A DNA stretch of 64,000 bases from Arthrobacter sp. MYb23 (GTDB taxonomy: Bacteria; Actinomycetota; Actinomycetes; Actinomycetales; Micrococcaceae). The stretch lies in assembly GCF_002979775.1 (NCBI RefSeq), contig NZ_PCPR01000009.1, forward strand, positions 1 through 64,000, given 5' to 3'. Shown in pieces: positions 33,515 to 42,021 of the stretch (position 1 is the stretch's first letter; every line of letters begins with the position of its first letter). The translations under genes were made by a program, and so were the position numbers. The notes under the pieces are model-generated. The model did not search any database. It had not been told where the DNA came from and was given only the letters and a program-made list of their open reading frames with translations.

Positions 33515-34507
33515 GTGCACATCCGCTTCCTGGTCCCGGGGAACGTCCGGCACGGCTCCGGCGGCAACAAGTACAACGCCATGCTCGCCGAGCACCTGAC
33601 CGCCTTGGGCGCCAAAGTTGAGACAATAACGGTCGACGGCGATTGGCCGGTTGGGAGTCCAGCGGACCGGCAACGTTTCGCTGACATGCTCGACGGCGGC
33701 ACAACAGTGATTGCCGACGGACTGGTAGCGAGTGGGGCTCCGGACGAGATCTCCGGTGCGACTAATGCCGGTACCCAGGTGTGGATACTGTCCCACATGG
33801 CGTTGGCGGACCACCCCGATCTTGAGGCCAAGGCGCTGGCTGCCGCGACCGGCATCATCTGCCCGAGTGCCCACGCGGCCGAGGAACTGCGAGCGAAGCA
33901 TGGCACGCGGAAGATGGTCATCGCCACGCCAGGAGCCGAAAAAGCAGACTCCGCCGAGGGATCGCAGCCATTGCATATAGTCGCGGTCGCGGCGTTGCTG
34001 TCTAACAAGTGCCAACTCGAACTAGTGGAATGCCTTGGCAACCTGCAGGACGTGGGATGGACCGCGGCCCTCATCGGCTCGGAGAACGCTGACCCGAGGT
34101 ACGCAGCGGAGGTGAGGGCCGCCGTCGAGCGTTACGGCCTCGAAAACCGCATTAGCGTCACGGGCGAGCTGACCGGCGATGCCCTCGAGAAGCAGTGGCA
34201 CAAGGCGGACCTCAGTGTCCTCCTGTCACGCTCCGAAAGCTTTGGCATGGTGGTCACGGAATCGCTGGCCCATGGAGTCCCCGTGCTGGTGCGGCAGGGG
34301 ACCGGTGCCGTGGAAGCCCTGGGCCACACAGAGGCCGGCGCCGCGCTGGACCTCACGCAGGAAGGGACCCTGGCCACCACGCTCCGGACCTGGCTCGACG
34401 ATTCAGTCCTTCAACAAACCTGGCGCAGCAACGCACTCCAAGCGCGCGAATATCTCCGTGGCTGGGACACCACTGCCGCCACCGTCCTGGAGGCGCTCCA
34501 ACGCTGA
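33515..34507 (+). CDS. GT4-family glycosyltransferase
   Basis: A 330-residue GT-B fold retaining glycosyltransferase. The N-terminal domain begins VHIRFLVPGN with GSGGNKYNAML, typical of the acceptor side. The C-terminal donor domain has LIGSENADPRYAAEV, ITGEL-like VTGELTGDALEKQW and the EX7E signature SRSESFGMVVTESLAHGVPV. GTG 33515 is 13 nt past the PTPS-like stop, indicating co-transcription. Donor and acceptor are unknown; context suggests a small, perhaps pterin-like, acceptor instead of a wall polymer. Confidence 0.9.
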   Translation: MHIRFLVPGNVRHGSGGNKYNAMLAEHLTALGAKVETITVDGDWPVGSPADRQRFADMLDGGTTVIADGLVASGAPDEISGATNAGTQVWILSHMALADHPDLEAKALAAATGIICPSAHAAEELRAKHGTRKMVIATPGAEKADSAEGSQPLHIVAVAALLSNKCQLELVECLGNLQDVGWTAALIGSENADPRYAAEVRAAVERYGLENRISVTGELTGDALEKQWHKADLSVLLSRSESFGMVVTESLAHGVPVLVRQGTGAVEALGHTEAGAALDLTQEGTLATTLRTWLDDSVLQQTWRSNALQAREYLRGWDTTAATVLEALQR

Positions 34508-34528
34508 AGCGCTCCAACATCCTACGAA

Positions 34529-35041
34529 CTAGGGCAGCCGGTGAGAGGCGAAGAACTCCCTCAGCAGGGCAGCGCACTCCTCTTCTCGGACGCCTGCGTA
34601 GACCTCCACCCAGTGGTTGAGGCGGCGCTCGCGGAGGATATCGAAGACGGAGCCCACCGCGCCTGCCTTCTCATCCCACGCGCCAAACACCACGCGGGGA
34701 ATCCGGGCCAGGATAATGGCTCCCGCGCACATGGCGCACGGCTCAAGGGTGACCACCAGGGTGCAGTCCTCAAGCCGCCAACCGTCACCCGATCTGCCCG
34801 AGGCCAAAGCGCGCTGACGCAACGCAGCAGCCGCCTGACGAATCGCCACCACCTCCGCGTGGGCGGTCGGGTCCCCGTGCGCTTCACGTTCGTTGCGTCC
34901 GGAACCCAGCACACCGCCGTCGGGCCCCAACACCACCGCGCCGATGGGGACGTCGTCAGTTTTCAGCGCCAACCGGGCCTCGTCCAGGGCAAGGCCCATC
35001 CAGGCCATGTGGTCTGCGTGATACGGCTCGGTGGCGCTCAT
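34529..35041 (-). CDS. tadA: tRNA adenosine(34) deaminase / nucleoside deaminase
   Basis: A 170-residue CDA-fold zinc deaminase. THAEVVAIRQA provides the zinc His and catalytic Glu, and PCAMCAGAIILARI the two zinc Cys. DEARLALKTDDVPIGAVVL is the conserved first strand. TadA converts A34 to inosine in tRNA-Arg(ACG). It is convergent with the GT4 gene and divergent from upp with 22 nt between start codons. A guanine or nucleoside deaminase alternative cannot be excluded, but the C-terminal GSVFDILRERRLNHWVEVYAG favours TadA. Confidence 0.92.
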   Translation of the reverse strand: MSATEPYHADHMAWMGLALDEARLALKTDDVPIGAVVLGPDGGVLGSGRNEREAHGDPTAHAEVVAIRQAAAALRQRALASGRSGDGWRLEDCTLVVTLEPCAMCAGAIILARIPRVVFGAWDEKAGAVGSVFDILRERRLNHWVEVYAGVREEECAALLREFFASHRLP

Positions 35042-35063
35042 GTCTCAATGATAGTTTTGGGGG

Positions 35064-35699
35064 ATGCGCACACTCGTCGTGGACCACCCGCTGGTCGCTC
35101 ACAAGCTCACCGTTCTGCGGGATAAGAACACCCCTTCACCGGTCTTCCGGCAGCTCACTGAAGAACTCGTCACCCTCCTGGCCTATGAAGCCACCCGCGA
35201 GGTCAAGACGCAGCCAGTAGAGATCGAAACCCCCGTCACCACCACCATTGGCACGGCTTTCACCAAGCCCACTCCGCTGGTGGTCCCCATCCTGCGCGCA
35301 GGCCTTGGCATGCTCGAGGGCATGACCAAACTGGTCCCCACCGCTGAGGTTGGCTTCCTGGGCATGGCCCGCGACGAAGAAACCCTGGACATCATCACCT
35401 ACGCCGAGCGCCTCCCCGAGGACCTCACCGGCCGCCAGATCTTCGTCCTTGACCCCATGCTCGCCACGGGCGGCACCCTGCGCGAGGCCATCAAGTTCCT
35501 CTTCAAGCGCGGCGCCTCGGACGTAACCTGCATCTGCCTGCTGGCCGCTCCGGAGGGATTGTCCAAGCTGGAGGAAGAGCTCTCCGACGCCAACGTGAAG
35601 ATCGTCCTGGCCTCGATTGATGAGAAGCTCAACGAGAAGTCGTACATCGTGCCTGGCTTGGGCGACGCCGGAGACCGACTCTACGGCGTAGCGGGTTAA
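35064..35699 (+). CDS. upp: Uracil phosphoribosyltransferase
   Basis: Salvages uracil with PRPP to UMP. The 211-residue length is standard. The PRPP loop [17 protein letters not shown], the [13 protein letters not shown] [14 protein letters not shown] and the C-terminal uracil-binding [16 protein letters not shown] are all present. ATG 35064 begins [20 protein letters not shown], typical of the family. Divergent from tadA. Confidence 0.98.
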   Translation: MRTLVVDHPLVAHKLTVLRDKNTPSPVFRQLTEELVTLLAYEATREVKTQPVEIETPVTTTIGTAFTKPTPLVVPILRAGLGMLEGMTKLVPTAEVGFLGMARDEETLDIITYAERLPEDLTGRQIFVLDPMLATGGTLREAIKFLFKRGASDVTCICLLAAPEGLSKLEEELSDANVKIVLASIDEKLNEKSYIVPGLGDAGDRLYGVAG

Positions 35700-35745
35700 G
35701 AAAGCCCCCTACCGGTTTCCGGCGCGCCCCGTTAGCCTGTGGCGC

Positions 35746-36123
35746 ATGGACTGGAAACTTGAACTGGTGTTTGTCCCTGTGTCCGACGTCGACCGCGCGA
35801 AGGATTTCTACGTCAACAAGGTTGGTTTCAACGCCGATTTCGATGAGCGTCCCATGGACGGCATCCGCTTCGTGCAGCTGACACCGCCGGGTTCGGCGTG
35901 TTCCATCGCTATCGGGGAGGGTCTCAGTGACGCCCCTCCCGGAACAGCGCCCAGCCTCCAAGTGGTGGTGGCGGATATCCACAAGGCGCACGAGCAACTG
36001 AAAGCCAACGGCGTGGACGTCAGCGACGTCGATGTCCAGGATTGGGGTCACTTCGTCTACTTCGCGGATCCTGACGGCAATAAGTGGGCTCTGCAGTACC
36101 TCCCGCAGCGGCCGAACGGCTAG
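35746..36123 (+). CDS. VOC-family (glyoxalase-like) protein
   Basis: A 125-residue vicinal-oxygen-chelate protein. LVFVPVSDVDRAKDFYVNKVGF is the first beta-alpha-beta module, IRFVQLTPPGSACSIAIG the second, and YFADPDGNKWALQY ends in the usual metal-ligand region. Such single-domain proteins include glyoxalase-like enzymes and drug-binding proteins. Co-directional with upp (46 nt gap) and the HAD gene. Substrate unknown. Confidence 0.9.
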   Translation: MDWKLELVFVPVSDVDRAKDFYVNKVGFNADFDERPMDGIRFVQLTPPGSACSIAIGEGLSDAPPGTAPSLQVVVADIHKAHEQLKANGVDVSDVDVQDWGHFVYFADPDGNKWALQYLPQRPNG

Positions 36124-36168
36124 GTCACACTTCGGCAAAACCTCATGAGCGTGCGGCAGGATGGAACC

Positions 36169-36873
36169 ATGAGCCATCCTGCCGAACCCGCCGCACACAC
36201 TGAACCCGCCGCCCGACCCTCAGTGCTGACCGTCCGTGCCGTTCTCTTCGACATGGACGGCACCCTGGTGGATTCGACGGCGATCGTTGAGCAAGTGTGG
36301 CTCGAGTTCGCCGAGCGCTACGGCTTGGATTTCGACGAGATCCTGCGCACTTCCCACGGCGTCCAAGCCGGCGATACCGTGCGTCGCTATGCGCCCGCTG
36401 GTGCTGACTTTGAAGCCTTGACCGCTGAGCTCGGGGAGATGGAACGTTCCCGGACCGATGGCGTGATCGCCCTTCCCGGGGCCGAGGCCATGCTGACGGA
36501 ACTTCCTGACGAAGCCATTGCGTTGGTCACCTCCGCGGATCGGATCCTGGCCGATATCCGAATGCAGGCCGCCGGGCTCACCATGCCATCCACCGCGGTC
36601 ACCGCGGAGTCTGTCACCCGCGGAAAGCCGCACCCGGAGGGATATCTGAAGGCGGCGGCGCTCCTGGGAGCCGACCCCGCCGACGTCGTGGTTTTCGAAG
36701 ACGCGCCTGCCGGTATTGCCGCAGCCCGTGCCGCGGGGATGCGAACGGTTGTGGTGGGTGACGCCGGCGGCGAGCTGGAGCCGGGTATGTGGCGGATCCA
36801 GGACTACTCGGCCGTGACTGTCACCGCGGTGAAGGACGACGACGGCGGGCACCTCCTGACGCTCACGCTCTAA
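36169..36873 (+). CDS. HAD-family phosphatase
   Basis: A haloacid-dehalogenase-like hydrolase of subclass IA/IB with motif I LFDMDGTLVDST, motif II LVTSADRI, motif III Lys in GKPHPEGYLKAA, and motif IV VVFEDAPAGIAAARAAGM. These match sugar-phosphatase members (for example 2-deoxyglucose-6-P or glycerol-P phosphatases). ATG 36169 has an AGG 8 nt upstream; an earlier in-frame ATG at 36145 is less likely. The N-terminal 20 residues are a His/Pro/Ala-rich extension. Substrate unknown. Confidence 0.9.
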   Translation: MSHPAEPAAHTEPAARPSVLTVRAVLFDMDGTLVDSTAIVEQVWLEFAERYGLDFDEILRTSHGVQAGDTVRRYAPAGADFEALTAELGEMERSRTDGVIALPGAEAMLTELPDEAIALVTSADRILADIRMQAAGLTMPSTAVTAESVTRGKPHPEGYLKAAALLGADPADVVVFEDAPAGIAAARAAGMRTVVVGDAGGELEPGMWRIQDYSAVTVTAVKDDDGGHLLTLTL

Positions 36874-36924
36874 CCTTTTCTGCCCGGTCTATTCGGCGCA
36901 GTGAACCGGGCGTAGGCTGTGCGC

Positions 36925-38316
36925 ATGTCTGCGATGCCGGAGGCGTACGGTGCTGCATTGGAGCGGGCCATGGTCCACGCCGGTGACTGGCTGGCGTCTG
37001 TCCCCACACGTTCTGTCCGCCCTTCCTCCGACGCTAACCAGGTAGCCGAGAGCATCCTGGCGCGTCTGCCTGACGGGGCCACTGATGCGGCTGAGGTAGT
37101 TGATGAGCTCGCCGCACTCGCCGAACCCGGGCTCATGGCAATCCAGTCCGGGCGCTTCTTCGGGTGGGTCATGGGTGGAACGCTGCCCGCTGCCATGGCC
37201 GCCGATTGGCTTGTCTCCGCGTGGGATCAGAACAACGGCCTCCGGTTCGCCACCCCTGCGGCTGCAGCCATCGAGGAATCTGCCGCTGCCTGGCTTTTGG
37301 ACCTCCTTCACCTGCCGGCAACAGCCGACGTCGGATTCACCACGGGTGCCACCACGGCTAATTTCGTGGGGTTGGCCGCCGGCCGCCAGTACTTGATGGA
37401 TGAGGCAGGCTGGGACCTTCAAGCCCTGGGCCTGAGTGGCGCGCCGCGGATTACAACTTTTGCAGGCCGGGAACGTCACGCAGCAGTGGATCTGGCGCTG
37501 CGATACCTCGGCTTAGGTGCTTGTGTTCCGGTAGACGCCGACGACGAGGGCAGGATTCTTCCAGACGCCTTGGCCGAGGCTATGGATCAGCAGCCGGGTC
37601 CGTCCCTGGTGAGTCTGCAAGCCGGCAACCTTCATTCCGGAGCCTTTGACCCCATGGAGGAAGCCATAGCTGTGGCCCACGATCGCGGAGCGTGGGTGCA
37701 CGTGGATGGTGCCTTCGGTTTGTGGGCTGCTGTAACCCCCACGCTGCGTGCCCGGCTGGCCGGTGTGGAGGATGCTGATTCGTGGGCAACGGACGCGCAT
37801 AAAACCCTGAACGTCCCTTACGACTGTGGGCTGGCAATCGTGGCCCGCCCGGAAGCCTTGCGACGGGCTTTCAGCGTGCACACCAGTTATCTGATAGCCA
37901 CTGACGCCGGACCGGGCGATCCTTTTGAGAAGGTTCCTGAGATGTCCCGCCGCGCCCGTGGCATTCCGGTGTGGGCTGCGCTCAGGCAACTGGGCCGGGA
38001 CGGCGTGATTTCCATGGTGGAGCGCCTGGCGGCAAATGCCCGTGCTTTGGCGGAAGGGCTGTCCGCGATCCCTGGTGTGGAGGTGCTCAACGACGTCGTG
38101 TTCACACAGGTTTCGGTGAGCTTCGGCAGCGACGATCGCACGCACCGCGTCACCCAGCGGCTCATGGCCGAGGGGGCTGTGTGGATGTCCGGTTCGTCGT
38201 GGCGCGGCCGGGAAATCCTGCGGATCTCGGTTAGTAACTGGACTACGGATGCCGGCGACGTCGCAGCGTCCATCGCAGCCGTGAGGGGTGCCGTGGAGGC
38301 CGAACCAGAGGCGTAG
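36925..38316 (+). CDS. Group II PLP-dependent decarboxylase
   Basis: A fold-type I PLP enzyme of the pyridoxal-dependent decarboxylase family (463 residues). WVHVDGAFGLWA carries the pyridine-nitrogen Asp, and TDAHKTLNVPYDCG carries the Schiff-base Lys (about 293). TTGATTANFVGLAAGR is the phosphate-side loop. Homologues act on aromatic or acidic amino acids, and some are aminotransferase- or desulfinase-like; the substrate cannot be assigned. GTG 36919, ATG 36925 and ATG 36934 are all in frame; I use 36925. Confidence 0.88.
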   Translation: MSAMPEAYGAALERAMVHAGDWLASVPTRSVRPSSDANQVAESILARLPDGATDAAEVVDELAALAEPGLMAIQSGRFFGWVMGGTLPAAMAADWLVSAWDQNNGLRFATPAAAAIEESAAAWLLDLLHLPATADVGFTTGATTANFVGLAAGRQYLMDEAGWDLQALGLSGAPRITTFAGRERHAAVDLALRYLGLGACVPVDADDEGRILPDALAEAMDQQPGPSLVSLQAGNLHSGAFDPMEEAIAVAHDRGAWVHVDGAFGLWAAVTPTLRARLAGVEDADSWATDAHKTLNVPYDCGLAIVARPEALRRAFSVHTSYLIATDAGPGDPFEKVPEMSRRARGIPVWAALRQLGRDGVISMVERLAANARALAEGLSAIPGVEVLNDVVFTQVSVSFGSDDRTHRVTQRLMAEGAVWMSGSSWRGREILRISVSNWTTDAGDVAASIAAVRGAVEAEPEA

Positions 38317-38357
38317 CGCTGCGGGTGGTGGACAGGGCCGGCTGTCAGTGCCGGCCG

Positions 38358-39194
38358 TCAGCGGCGGTGAGGTCCGCGGCCCAGTTCGGCGCGTAGCCCG
38401 GCGATCGGAATGGTCCCGCGGTGCAGCTTGCTGGTCAGTTTCGCCAGTCTTTCGAGGTCGGTCACGAGGGTGCGTACGACGTCGACTCCCGAATCAGGAT
38501 CGTCGGTCCAGTCGATGGGGACCTCATGAATGCGCAGAGCGGCGTGTTCGGCAATGATCAGCAGTTCGGTATCAAAGAACCACGCTTCATCGCCGGTGTG
38601 GGGGAGCAACTGGTGGGCGACGTCGGCACGTATGGCTTTGAAGCCGCACTCCGCGTCGGAGAACCGTGCCCCGGTGAGCACGCGCAACAGAAAATTGTAG
38701 GCGCGAGCAATGACCTCACGGCGGTGGCTGAACGTCCCCTGTGAAGCCCTTGCCAACCGCGTGCCGACGGCAAGGTCTGAGTGGCCGGAGATCAGCGGAG
38801 CCAAAAGGGGTGCCACGGCCGAAAGGTCGAGGGACAGGTCCAGGTCCACGTACGCCAGCAGGGGCGACGGAGAGGAAAGCCAGACCCGGCGGAGCGAGTT
38901 TCCGCGGCCCCTTTGATCAAAATGGACCACTTTGATCTCCGGGAGTTCCCTCGCCAGACGTTCGGCGATCCGCAGGGTGTTGTCCGTGCTGGCGTTGTCC
39001 GCCACAGTGATCCGGAAGGTGTGCGGAAAAGTGTCCATGAGATGACCGTGGAGCCTACGAAGGTGCGCTTCCAGACGGGCTTCCTGGTTGGATACAGGGA
39101 CGGCGACATCCAGCACAGGAACCAGGGCGCGTGTGTCCACGGGCGAGCGCTGCAATTGCTGGTGCAGTCCCGGCCGGTGTTCTGTAAGCGTCAT
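38358..39194 (-). CDS. GT2 glycosyltransferase (polyprenyl-phosphate sugar synthase-like)
   Basis: A 278-residue GT-A fold enzyme resembling dolichyl/undecaprenyl-phosphate glucosyl- or mannosyltransferases (ALG5/DPM1 type). DVAVPVSNQEARLEAHLRRL, TVADNASTDNTL, the DxD region YVDLDLSLDLSA and DAECGFKAIRADVA are diagnostic. No membrane segments, so it acts at the cytoplasmic face to make a lipid-linked sugar donor for wall glycosylation. A PhoP-type direct repeat 44 nt upstream of its start matches the one upstream of the response regulator gene. Confidence 0.9.
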   Translation of the reverse strand: MTLTEHRPGLHQQLQRSPVDTRALVPVLDVAVPVSNQEARLEAHLRRLHGHLMDTFPHTFRITVADNASTDNTLRIAERLARELPEIKVVHFDQRGRGNSLRRVWLSSPSPLLAYVDLDLSLDLSAVAPLLAPLISGHSDLAVGTRLARASQGTFSHRREVIARAYNFLLRVLTGARFSDAECGFKAIRADVAHQLLPHTGDEAWFFDTELLIIAEHAALRIHEVPIDWTDDPDSGVDVVRTLVTDLERLAKLTSKLHRGTIPIAGLRAELGRGPHRR

Positions 39195-39237
39195 GTGTTC
39201 AGCATGCGGCCGCCAATTATGAGGCTTTTAGGCGGAA

Positions 39238-39275
39238 GCTGTGACACCACTGTGAACTACGAACAGGACCTGTGA
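39238..39275 (-). promoter_or_regulatory. PhoP-type direct repeat upstream of the GT2 gene
   Basis: Read on the minus strand, TCACAGT-N4-TCACAGC (39255-39238), with an additional TCACAGG at 39275-39269. The 11-bp phase matches OmpR/PhoP-family sites (mycobacterial PhoP: TCACAGC N4 TCACAGC). A CATAAT lies closer to the start codon and could be the -10 element. Confidence 0.7.
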
Positions 39276-39285
39276 ACCGGCAAAA

Positions 39286-39349
39286 GCCGCGCCCGTTCCC
39301 GCCATCCGCTCCAGTGGGTACTGGTGCGAACGGCGGCAACGGGCGCGGC
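39286..39349 (-). terminator. Terminator of the transglycosylase-like gene
   Basis: 12-bp perfect stem GCCGCGCCCGTT (39286-39297) with AACGGGCGCGGC (39338-39349). Read on the minus strand, the stem is followed by TTTTG. It starts 16 nt past the stop of the gene at 39366. Confidence 0.8.
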
Positions 39350-39365
39350 AATCAAGCAGGCTGGC

Positions 39366-40223
39366 TTAGTACCAGTTGTTGGCCAAGTGGAAGCCCAGAG
39401 CGGCGGACGGGGATCCGTAGCGCTCCTTGATGTAGTTCAGGCCCCACTTGATCTGGGTCTGGTAGTTGGTCTGCCAGTCAGCGCCGGCCGAGGCCATCTT
39501 GCCGGCCGGCAGGGACTGAACAATTCCGTAGGCACCGCTGGAAGCGTTGGTGGCAGTGGTCTTCCAGTTGGATTCCTTCTCCCACAGGGTGTTCAACGCA
39601 GTCATCTCAGCTGCGCTCCAACCGTAGTCGCCCAGGATGCTGAGCGCGTACGCCTTGGCGGCTGCGGGATCGTCAACTGCCTTGGGGGCTGCGGCTGCAG
39701 CGGCTGCCTCTGCGGCGGCGGCGGCAGCAGCGGCGTCGGCGGCTTGCTTGGCAGCGGCATCAGCAGCGGCCTTGTCAGCTGCGGCCTGAGCGGCGGCTGC
39801 CTGATCTGCAGCGGCCTTCTCTGCTGCGGCCTGAGCGGCGGCTGCCTGGTCAGCGGCAGCCTTCTCGGCAGCGGCCTTCTCAGCAGCTGCCTTGTCCGCG
39901 GCAGCCCGGTCAGCTGCGCCCTTGGCGGCGGCAGCATCCAGGGATGCGGAGATTTCAGCTGACTTGTTGGTGCTGACCTGGGCAGCGGCCTGGGTCCCGG
40001 CAACGCGGCTCGCCTCAGGAAGTGTCAGTGCGGCGTTTGCGGCCGTTCCGAGCGATGCAACGCCCAGTGCGGCCGCTACAACCCCGGCGACAACTGACAT
40101 GCGGTGGCCGGACTTGCCCTGACGGGCAGCGTTCTTGAGGACAGCCTGCGACTTGGTCAACGGTGCGTTGTGTTCGTCGCGGTGACGCGCAGAATGGCGC
40201 GTCTGATCATTAAATTCAGACAT
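39366..40223 (-). CDS. Secreted SLT/resuscitation-factor-like cell-wall lytic protein
   Basis: A 285-residue exported protein. ATG 40223 is preceded by GAGAGGT. A His/Arg-rich cytoplasmic head (about 40 residues) leads to a signal helix (VVAGVVAAALGVASLGTAANA). A 130-residue Ala/Lys/Glu/Gln-rich heptad region predicts a helical stalk. The C-terminal 80 residues form a lysozyme-like or APF-type domain: ALNTLWEKESNWKTTATNASSG with catalytic Glu in WEKESNW, GIVQSLPAGKMASAG, and IKWGLNYIKERYGSP. It would cleave peptidoglycan glycan strands. A c-di-AMP riboswitch controls it. Confidence 0.93.
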   Translation of the reverse strand: MSEFNDQTRHSARHRDEHNAPLTKSQAVLKNAARQGKSGHRMSVVAGVVAAALGVASLGTAANAALTLPEASRVAGTQAAAQVSTNKSAEISASLDAAAAKGAADRAAADKAAAEKAAAEKAAADQAAAAQAAAEKAAADQAAAAQAAADKAAADAAAKQAADAAAAAAAAEAAAAAAAPKAVDDPAAAKAYALSILGDYGWSAAEMTALNTLWEKESNWKTTATNASSGAYGIVQSLPAGKMASAGADWQTNYQTQIKWGLNYIKERYGSPSAALGFHLANNWY

Positions 40224-40237
40224 GTGATTACCTCTCA

Positions 40238-40401
40238 GCGCCTGCGGAGTTAGCTGTCGGGTTCGGATGAGGTCATCCGGCCGCGCATCACGCTGCGGCT
40301 TCACCCCAAGGACCGGCAAAATGCCTGGGTCCGGAGACTCTGGGTCCCCCGTCTCTGCCTCGGAGAAAGAACGGACTCCGGGAAGTGGCAGAGCTCGGCG
40401 C
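40238..40401 (-). promoter_or_regulatory. c-di-AMP riboswitch (ydaO-yuaA type)
   Basis: Lies in the 5' leader of the transglycosylase-like gene, 15 nt before its start codon. On the minus strand the conserved blocks appear in order: GCCGAGCTCTGCC, GGGGGACCCAG, TTGGGGTGAA, then CATCCGAACCCGACAGCTAA and CCGCAGGCGC. The closing P1 helix is GCGCC (40401-40397) with GGCGC (40242-40238). By family, c-di-AMP binding turns expression off, linking wall hydrolysis to osmotic and wall stress. Confidence 0.9.
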
Positions 40402-40519
40402 ATCCCGGATGTGGGCCTGCTTGGGGCGACCCACCCTTTCGACGGTACAGGAGGTTTCCCGAGAAGTCACATTTAGGTAACAGAGATCACGGCGCCGGTG
40501 AGTCGCCTTGCCCGATTCG

Positions 40520-42019
40520 TTACGCGCCTTCGTTGTTGACGGTGGGGAGCCGGAGGGCAAACTCGGTACGTCCCGGCCGGGAGGTCACTTCCACGCTACC
40601 GCCATGCGCTGAAACGATGGATTCAACAATGGACAAGCCAAGTCCGGAGGTGCCTTCGGAACCTGACCTTGCAGCGTCAGCGCGGGCAAACCGGGAGAAG
40701 ATCCGGCCTTGGAAATCGTCCGGAATGCCCGGGCCGTTGTCAGTCACTGTGACCACGGCGCTGCCATCTGCGGAGAGCATGACGCCCGTAACCACAGTGG
40801 TGCCTGGGTCCGTGTGTTTGCGCGCATTGGACAGGAGATTGGCAAGCACCTGGTGCAGTTGCGTCGCATCGCCGCGGACCGTCACGGGTTCATCGGGGAG
40901 CTGGAGCTGCCAGATGTGGTCCGGCGCCATGACTTTTTCGTCACTGACCGTTTCGATCACCAGCTGGGTAAGGTCCACGTCCTCGACTTTCACGGGCTGG
41001 CCCTCGTCCAGCCTGGCCAACAAGAGAAGATCCTCCACCAAAGTGGTCATTCGTTCGGATTGGCTTTGCACGCGCGCCAGCGATTTCCTGCCGTCATCGG
41101 TGAAGGTCTCGGTCATCCTCAGCAACTCGGTGTAGCCACGGATCGCGGTGAGCGGTGTACGTAGTTCGTGAGATGCATCAGCGACGAACTGGCGCACTTT
41201 GGTTTCGCTTTCCTGGCGCGCTTCCAGGGCGTTGGAGACGTTGTTCAGCATTAGGTTCAAAGCATGCCCGACGCTGCCCACTTCCGTTCCGGGATGAGCG
41301 GCCGACGGCGGTACGCGCACCGCAAGTGCCACCTCACCGGCGTCGAGAGGAAGGCGCGAAACCTTGGTGGCAACCTCGGAGAGCTGCTCCAGCGGCCGCA
41401 TGGTCCGCCGGATGATCACCGTTCCCGCGAGCCCGATCAGAACCAACCCGCCCAACGAAACCAGCACCATGGTCCACACCAGCGAGGCCTCGGCGCTTTG
41501 CTTGTCCGCCAAGGGCAGCCCGGTCACGATCACATCGCCATAAGGAGACTCAACGGCCACCAGCCGGTAGTCGCCGTTGGAGAGCGAGCGGTCCACAGGG
41601 CGGTCGTCCTTGGGCAAAGAGAGCAGCACTTGCTCGTCCGCGCCGGAGAGGGATACGCGATTGCCCTGGGCGTCGATGAGCCCCGAACTTCTCACGGCTG
41701 AGCCGTCGATCCTCGCGTTGAGCGTTCCAGCGGCCTGGCCACGCGCTTCCAGCGGATCAGGCCTTCCAGAGGGGTTCGCGGGAAAGTTCGACGGCGGCCT
41801 GCCGAAGTCGATCGCGCGGCTGGACGCCTGCTCCAATTGCATGTCCAACTGCTTGTTGAAGACCATGTCCATGGAGGCATAGCTGACGATGCCGATCGCT
41901 CCACAGATTGCCACCAGCAAGGCCATGGCCACCAGGACCAGGCGGGTGCGCAAATGCCAGGTGGATGGGTTGAGCCAGCTGCGTCCTGAGCTTCTGGCCA
42001 CTCCTGAAAGTGTGCTCAA
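40520..42019 (-). CDS. Sensor histidine kinase (PhoR-like)
   Basis: A 499-residue membrane kinase. Helix 1 (about 25-50) and helix 2 (about 185-205, LVLIGLAGTVIIRR) bracket an extracytoplasmic sensor of about 130 residues. A HAMP linker is followed by HisKA with VADASHELRTPLTAIRGYTE (phospho-His near 284). The ATPase has LANLLSNARKHT (N box), DNGPGIPDDF (G1) and GTSGLGLSIVESIVSAHGG (G2). TTG 42019 starts 2 nt after the response-regulator stop, so translation is coupled; GTG 42001 is an alternative. Signal unknown. Confidence 0.94.
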   Translation of the reverse strand: MSTLSGVARSSGRSWLNPSTWHLRTRLVLVAMALLVAICGAIGIVSYASMDMVFNKQLDMQLEQASSRAIDFGRPPSNFPANPSGRPDPLEARGQAAGTLNARIDGSAVRSSGLIDAQGNRVSLSGADEQVLLSLPKDDRPVDRSLSNGDYRLVAVESPYGDVIVTGLPLADKQSAEASLVWTMVLVSLGGLVLIGLAGTVIIRRTMRPLEQLSEVATKVSRLPLDAGEVALAVRVPPSAAHPGTEVGSVGHALNLMLNNVSNALEARQESETKVRQFVADASHELRTPLTAIRGYTELLRMTETFTDDGRKSLARVQSQSERMTTLVEDLLLLARLDEGQPVKVEDVDLTQLVIETVSDEKVMAPDHIWQLQLPDEPVTVRGDATQLHQVLANLLSNARKHTDPGTTVVTGVMLSADGSAVVTVTDNGPGIPDDFQGRIFSRFARADAARSGSEGTSGLGLSIVESIVSAHGGSVEVTSRPGRTEFALRLPTVNNEGA

Positions 42020-42021
42020 CG

